From JANQIO01 sp043585095 (GTDB lineage: Bacteria > Pseudomonadota > Gammaproteobacteria > Pseudomonadales > Halieaceae), in the NCBI GenBank assembly GCA_043585095.1, contig CP121321.1, positions 558,001 to 622,000 on the forward strand: DNA of 64,000 nt. The letters run 5' to 3'. Positions 60,801-64,000 of this stretch are shown piece by piece (position 1 is the first letter of the stretch; each line of letters starts with the position of its first letter). Made by a program: the position numbers and the translations under genes. A model generated the notes under the pieces. It was not told the DNA's origin and searched no databases. It worked only from the letters and a program-made list of their open reading frames with translations.

Positions 60801-60975
60801 TTTCTTGCCGCTTATTCTTGAAGGAGGACATTTCTGGCCGCCGTTCGCTATGGCTATCGCCGGGGGTGTATTATTATCAACCATAGTTTCATTCTTTTTG
60901 GTGCCTCCCATGTTCCTGATGGCCAATCGAAAGGCCCCACAGCACATTGCTAGCACTGCGGTCATTGCCAACTGA
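57859..60975 (+). CDS. RND efflux pump permease (AcrB type), atypical proton-relay residues
   Basis: Inner-membrane resistance-nodulation-division pump of 1038 residues with two halves of six helices and two large periplasmic loops each. It has FFPGANPARVEALVTRPLEDEV near the N-terminus and GLVVALGLLVDGSIVMTDEI in TM4. In AcrB the relay is D407-D408-K940. Here the matching residues are D404, G405 and N937 (VGVSINAAII), so the second Asp and the Lys are absent. This pattern occurs in an RND subgroup I know with VAIND-type TM10 sequence. No outer-membrane factor gene is in the window. Substrates are unknown. Confidence 0.93.
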   Translation: MLARLLFQNSRYFFLLVLVVAMVGASGLRTLGRQEDPTITNLKAKVTTFFPGANPARVEALVTRPLEDEVREIAEVTEVTSTSGTGVSSVVIEVRDTLSDADIERVWTEIRDAVGDAAAAFPPGVLEPEFDNDLIVANTRIVALRPVGNQDVPIAVLKRVAEDFADRVRNFAGTQLVTLHGAPQEEVRVEISERAMMARGLTMEEITGALAAADAKLSSGRAIGVNNDLLIEVAGDFESLDRIRTVTVRAGQEGRTIRIADIAEVYKAEVSPPPSMALVEGRRGILVAIAMQEGLQVDVWSRRLDQLIEDYRAAAPAGISIETSYDQSGYTETRLQEVATNLLVGIALVILVLLLTLGWRAAVVVAAVLPLCSLISIAVMYYVDLPIHQMSVTGLVVALGLLVDGSIVMTDEIRKQLVRGVPPGEAISDAVRRLRMPLFSSTATTVLAFMPMVILPGPAGDFLGSIAKAVVIMLTASFALALIVTPVLAAWLLPAGLEAPGRRWWDAGMDSGRAGRALGSALDWSLRNPLGSVALALVLPVTGFLAFPTLTAQFFPGTDRDQLYLQVKLPDGRSMEDTLRVVRAMNETLADFDLIRRVDWMLGESAPDFYYNMTATHRGESSWAEALVLTHDAKQTDDLIRTLQKHLDESYPAARTVVRGIDQGPPVDAPLEIELFGPNLDTLRSLGEAYRQRIDRIGVVTHSTTSLVAGAPKLVFDLDENKLRLAQLDLSDVSRTLDAALRGSIGGEVLEDTERLPVRARLDERGWATPDQIASLRIALPDASNDNSLPAVALSTLGSFRLQPDRSPISRKNGERVNTVQAYITRGVLPEEALKVLLADLQANPIPLPRGYRYAIGGSSDERASVVNNILAPFGLVLALLIATVVITFNSWRLTGVAFLVCICSFGLSFLSLAIFRYPFGVQAVIGVIGSVGVSINAAIIIMTALQIDERALRGDLAAMRRVVMDSSRHIVSTTITTFGGFLPLILEGGHFWPPFAMAIAGGVLLSTIVSFFLVPPMFLMANRKAPQHIASTAVIAN

Positions 60976-60976
60976 C

Positions 60977-61603
60977 ATGGCCGGGCTAGCGACTGCGGAT
61001 AGCAAAACCTATCACCACGGTGATTTGCGAAATACGCTAATACTGGCGGCGGCCGAGCTGATAGAGGAGAGCGGCTCTGTAGACTTTGCAATGATTGACG
61101 CATCGCGACGGGCCGGGGTTAGCAGCGCCGCACCCTATCGTCACTTTCGCGATAAGGACGATTTGCTGCAGTCGGTGGCGCAGCTATGCTTTTTAGGTCT
61201 GACGGAAGCGTCCAGAGCGGCCGTGCAGGGACACGAGCATGGCTCGGAGGGCAGAATTATTGCTCTGGGCAAAAGCTATATTCGCTTCAGCATGGCGCAT
61301 CGGAATTTTCACGACTTAATGTGGGGGGACCTGGGTAAGCGCGCACTGGATCAGGATAGTATGGATATGCGTGGATCCGGATTCTACGTACTGGTGGACA
61401 GCGTCGAGGCGCTCTGCAACAAAGAGGGCATTACCCGGGTAGATCCCGTTGAACTGGCGACCGAACTGTGGGCGATGGTGCACGGCCTTAGCTGCCTTGA
61501 GATGAATGAGCAGATAGACCGCTTCATGCCGACCGCTAACGTCGATCAGCTGCTGGAACGCTCAACGCGACTGGTATTCGACGGGCTTCGATCTCCGTCC
61601 TAG
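60977..61603 (+). CDS. TetR family transcriptional regulator
   Basis: A 208-residue repressor. Residues about 12-60 hold the helix-turn-helix (HHGDLRNTLILAAAELIEESG, ASRRAGVSSAAPYRHFRDKDDLL), and the rest is the ligand-binding helical domain of the TetR_C WHG-like subgroup (KSYIRFSMAHRNFHDLMWG). The ATG at 60977 is the second base after the pump stop, so it is cotranscribed as the last gene of the efflux operon, an arrangement that gives negative autoregulation through the paired palindromes at 56514. An in-frame ATG at 60947 lies inside the pump gene. Confidence 0.9.
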   Translation: MAGLATADSKTYHHGDLRNTLILAAAELIEESGSVDFAMIDASRRAGVSSAAPYRHFRDKDDLLQSVAQLCFLGLTEASRAAVQGHEHGSEGRIIALGKSYIRFSMAHRNFHDLMWGDLGKRALDQDSMDMRGSGFYVLVDSVEALCNKEGITRVDPVELATELWAMVHGLSCLEMNEQIDRFMPTANVDQLLERSTRLVFDGLRSPS

Positions 61604-61655
61604 TCGCGTCGTGCCGGCACCCTCCTTTTTACGCTGAGACAAAAACCGACGGCTT

Positions 61656-63815
61656 TTATCGCGCCTTGCGCTTACGCCTGCGTTTGGCGGGTTGTCCGAT
61701 GGCGGTTCTGGGATAGCGGGGCAGTTTGCCAGTCTGCAGGTAGCGATGGATGCTTTCCTGACTGCGTATTTTTACGCTTTTGCGCCCGGTGATGCGCTCG
61801 TTAGTCTGATCCGCATCCAGTACTCGTGCCTTTACGTTGTCGTGCCACTGTTGGTCCAGCACGTCCTGTAAAAGCGCTTGCGCTTCAGTGTCGTAGATGG
61901 GACACAACACCTCTACCCGGTAATCCAGATTGCGCGTCATCAAGTCCGCGGAGCCAATAAGATATTTCGGCTGGCCCCGGTTGTAAAAGCTGTAAACTCG
62001 AGGGTGTTCCAGATAACGGTCAACAATGCTGATAGCCTTGATGTTGTCCGACAGGCCTTTGACCTCCGGTAGCAGCGTGCACATACCGCGGATAATCAGC
62101 TTTACCTCTACCCCGGCTTCGCTGGCCTCGTACAGTTTCATGACCATCTCGCGATCCGCGAGGTTGTTACACTTGAGGGTCATTGAAGCGGGATAGCCGT
62201 CCTTCGCATTGGCGATTTCCCGGTCAATCAATACTTCCAGGCCGGAGCGGCTGCTGTGCGGTGACACCAGCAAATGCCGGTAGCTCGGGCGTTTGTAATT
62301 GAAGCGCAGGAAATCAAACACGTTGGCCACGTCTTTGCCAATGCCCTGATCGTAGGTCAACAGGCTGAAGTCGGTGTATAGGGTAGCGGTTTTCTCGTTG
62401 AAGTTGCCGGTCCCAATGTGACTGTAGTAGCGCGTCTCGCCGTCTTCTTCGCGCTCGATAGAAATCAACTTGCTGTGTACTTTCAGGCCTGCCACGCCAA
62501 ACAGCACTTCGACCCCGTTGTCGGCAAGACGTTCCGCCCAGTTGATATTGGCTTCCTCGTCAAAACGCGCCTGTAGCTCTACCACCGCTAGAACGCGCTT
62601 ACCGTTATGCACGGCGTTGATCAGTGCGTCACATACCCGTGAGTTGCCCGCGACCCTGTAAAGGCAAATCTGCAGCTGTTTAACCTTAGGATCCAGGGCA
62701 GCCGTTTTAAGCAAATTGATGATGTAGTCAAATGGGTGATAGGGGTAATACAGCATCACGTCCTTCTCGCGGATATTTTCTATGATGCTGCCGGGCGACT
62801 CCAATCGCGCCACCGGTATACTGGGCAGAGGTTTGAACTCAAGATAACGCGGCCCCACGTTGGGGAACGAGATGAAGTCTTTTGAGTTGTGATAGCGCCC
62901 GCCCGCGATAAGACTGTCGTACTTGCGGACGTTAAAGTGCTTGGTCAGATACTCCAGCAGATGCTCTGGCATCTCGGAATCGTACACAAAGCGTACCGCA
63001 TCGGCCTTCTGGCGGCGCTTGAGGCTCAGCTCCATTTTCTCGATTAAGCTATCGGCGATGCCGGTGTCAATTTCAAGCTCAGCATCCCGCGAGAACTTGA
63101 TCGTAAAGGCAGACGAGCTTTCGACCTGAATGACGCCGCGGAACACCTGCTCCATGCAGTGCCTGATGATGTTATCGAGAACAATAAAGACCTTGCCCTT
63201 CTTGCCACGCTTGCGCGGTATTTCAATGAAGCGCGGCACGCGGTCCGTGGGTACTTCCACCAGCGCATACCGCGAGGTTTCGCCGCTGCGCAGGTCGACC
63301 GCCAGATAGATCGATTCATCAGTGAGATTGGGCATGCGCTGCCCGTTGGACAATAAAATCGGCTCTAACTCAGGCAGAACGTGGTCGTCGAAGAACTGTT
63401 GCACATAGTCAGCTTGATTGGGCTCTAGCTGTTGCTCATTGATCATGTAGATCTTGCGTTTGCGCAGTTCTTTGAGAAGTTGCTCGTAGATGCGGTCGAA
63501 TTCATCCTGTAGCGCAAAAACCTGTGTTTGTATGCGCTCCAGCAGGTCCTTGTACTTCTGCCGATTGCCGGCGGTGGACAGGCTGAGCAGGCGTCGCACT
63601 TCCGCCACGCGGACCCTGAAAAACTCGTCCAGGTTGTTCGAAAAAATGCCTAGATAGCGGAGCCGCTCGATGACCGGAACGCTCACGTCCGCAGCTTCCT
63701 GAAGCACTCTTGCGTTGAATGACACCCAGCTAATCTCCCTGGGCATAAAATACGTTTCATCGAGGTCGCCGAGGCGAGCCTTGATAGGATTGATTACATC
63801 ATCGGATTGAGTCAT
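61656..63815 (-). CDS. ppk1: Polyphosphate kinase 1
   Basis: Makes long-chain polyphosphate from ATP. The 719-residue protein has the PPK1 order: N-terminal domain starting YFMPREISWVSFNARVLQEA (residues about 22-41), head domain with FFRVRVAEVRRLLS, and two catalytic domains with the phosphorylated His in GLKVHSKLISIERE near residue 450, GTGNFNEKTATLYTDFSLL after it, and the C-terminal RNLDYRVEVLCPIYD. A basic lysine/arginine-rich tail (PAKRRRKRKAR) follows. MTQSDDVINPIKAR at 63815 is a natural start. No exopolyphosphatase gene (ppx) is adjacent on either side within the window. Confidence 0.95.
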   Translation of the reverse strand: MTQSDDVINPIKARLGDLDETYFMPREISWVSFNARVLQEAADVSVPVIERLRYLGIFSNNLDEFFRVRVAEVRRLLSLSTAGNRQKYKDLLERIQTQVFALQDEFDRIYEQLLKELRKRKIYMINEQQLEPNQADYVQQFFDDHVLPELEPILLSNGQRMPNLTDESIYLAVDLRSGETSRYALVEVPTDRVPRFIEIPRKRGKKGKVFIVLDNIIRHCMEQVFRGVIQVESSSAFTIKFSRDAELEIDTGIADSLIEKMELSLKRRQKADAVRFVYDSEMPEHLLEYLTKHFNVRKYDSLIAGGRYHNSKDFISFPNVGPRYLEFKPLPSIPVARLESPGSIIENIREKDVMLYYPYHPFDYIINLLKTAALDPKVKQLQICLYRVAGNSRVCDALINAVHNGKRVLAVVELQARFDEEANINWAERLADNGVEVLFGVAGLKVHSKLISIEREEDGETRYYSHIGTGNFNEKTATLYTDFSLLTYDQGIGKDVANVFDFLRFNYKRPSYRHLLVSPHSSRSGLEVLIDREIANAKDGYPASMTLKCNNLADREMVMKLYEASEAGVEVKLIIRGMCTLLPEVKGLSDNIKAISIVDRYLEHPRVYSFYNRGQPKYLIGSADLMTRNLDYRVEVLCPIYDTEAQALLQDVLDQQWHDNVKARVLDADQTNERITGRKSVKIRSQESIHRYLQTGKLPRYPRTAIGQPAKRRRKRKAR

Positions 63816-63886
63816 AAGACGAACAGTATAGACGCAAGGTGACAACTTCGTGTCATTTCTGCCGCCCTACGTGGTCTTTTGGTGGT

Positions 63887-64000
63887 CTACTCATCTGCGC
63901 CGCGTTTCTGGAAATAGAAGCGGTCATCAAACGTTTTGACGGCGTCGGGGAAAAATACGCAGACCGCGGTGACCAACATGCCGTTGATGAAGCCCTCGGG
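63887..64000 (-). CDS. C-terminal end of a CbiM-like energy-coupling factor permease (partial)
   Basis: Only the last 37 codons are in the window. They read PEGFINGMLVTAVCVFFPDAV, then KTFDDRFYFQKRGADE, then stop. A hydrophobic helix followed by KTFDDRFY resembles the end of ECF/CbiM-type permease proteins (transport of Co/Ni or vitamins), which end in TFDD-(x)-x-Y. This rests on one short motif. The gene lies upstream of ppk1 on the same strand, with 71 bases between. Confidence 0.5.
   Translation of the reverse strand, partial: PEGFINGMLVTAVCVFFPDAVKTFDDRFYFQKRGADE

Noticed and set aside
1..64000. tRNA or rRNA genes, insertion sequences, prophage or integrative elements
   Set aside because: No cloverleaf, rRNA block, transposase, integrase or long terminal repeat was recognised.

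Overview
The window looks like chromosomal DNA of a heterotrophic marine gammaproteobacterium, most like the OM60/NOR5 (Halieaceae) group. This rests on gene content (HD-GYP, DUF3014 and DUF3192 proteins, carotenoid oxygenase, retropepsin-like protease, amine catabolism, PPK1) and on mid-50s G+C; no rRNA or tRNA gene is present to confirm it. I saw no insertion sequence, phage gene, CRISPR array or integrase. The density is about one gene per 1.15 kb on both strands, with many 1-8 bp start/stop overlaps.

Layout. 1-5.65 kb: surface glycan genes (acyltransferase 3/SGNH cut by the left edge, GtrB-like glycosyltransferase, GtrA flippase-like protein, methyltransferase, GT-C-like membrane protein). 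5.8-8.1 kb: ethanolamine-type permease and an orphan with a weak UbiB-like tail. 8.15-11.1 kb: poly-gamma-glutamate genes pgsB-pgsC-pgsW without pgsA. 11.3-17.3 kb: cyclic-nucleotide-binding protein, MFS transporter, FdhF/YdeP-type molybdoenzyme, alanine dehydrogenase and its divergent Lrp-type regulator.

17.3-38.1 kb is the most distinctive region. Four paralogous PYROXD2/phytoene-desaturase-like flavoproteins lie in 16 kb with a sodium:solute symporter, PurU, a PuuA-like glutamine synthetase, a PuuB-like oxidase, a GcvT-like folate protein, MOSC and cupin proteins, an NTF2-AraC fusion regulator, a PuuR-like XRE-cupin regulator, an omega-amino acid transaminase and methylmalonate-semialdehyde dehydrogenase. 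I infer a catabolic island for N-alkylated amines and polyamines. Carbon would leave as C1-tetrahydrofolate (GcvT, then PurU gives formate) and as beta-alanine, then malonate semialdehyde, then acetyl-CoA. The substrate of the flavoproteins cannot be read from sequence.

38.4-45.5 kb: DUF3192 lipoprotein, a two-component system whose response regulator is frameshifted at a G7 run, DUF2141 protein with carotenoid oxygenase, LysR regulator, retropepsin-like protease, and a small exported protein made of two repeats followed by a long structured 3' region. 45.5-56.4 kb: thioesterase, acetolactate synthase-like enzyme, FMN-binding protein, DUF3014 protein, 2OG-Fe(II) oxygenase, GAF/HD-GYP protein, ATP-grasp enzyme with an overlapping upstream mini-ORF, cytochrome P450, membrane protein, exported methyltransferase. 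56.5-61.6 kb: an RND efflux operon closed by its own TetR regulator, with paired TAACAT-N2-ATGTTA palindromes upstream. 61.6-64 kb: polyphosphate kinase and the tail of a CbiM-like permease cut by the right edge.
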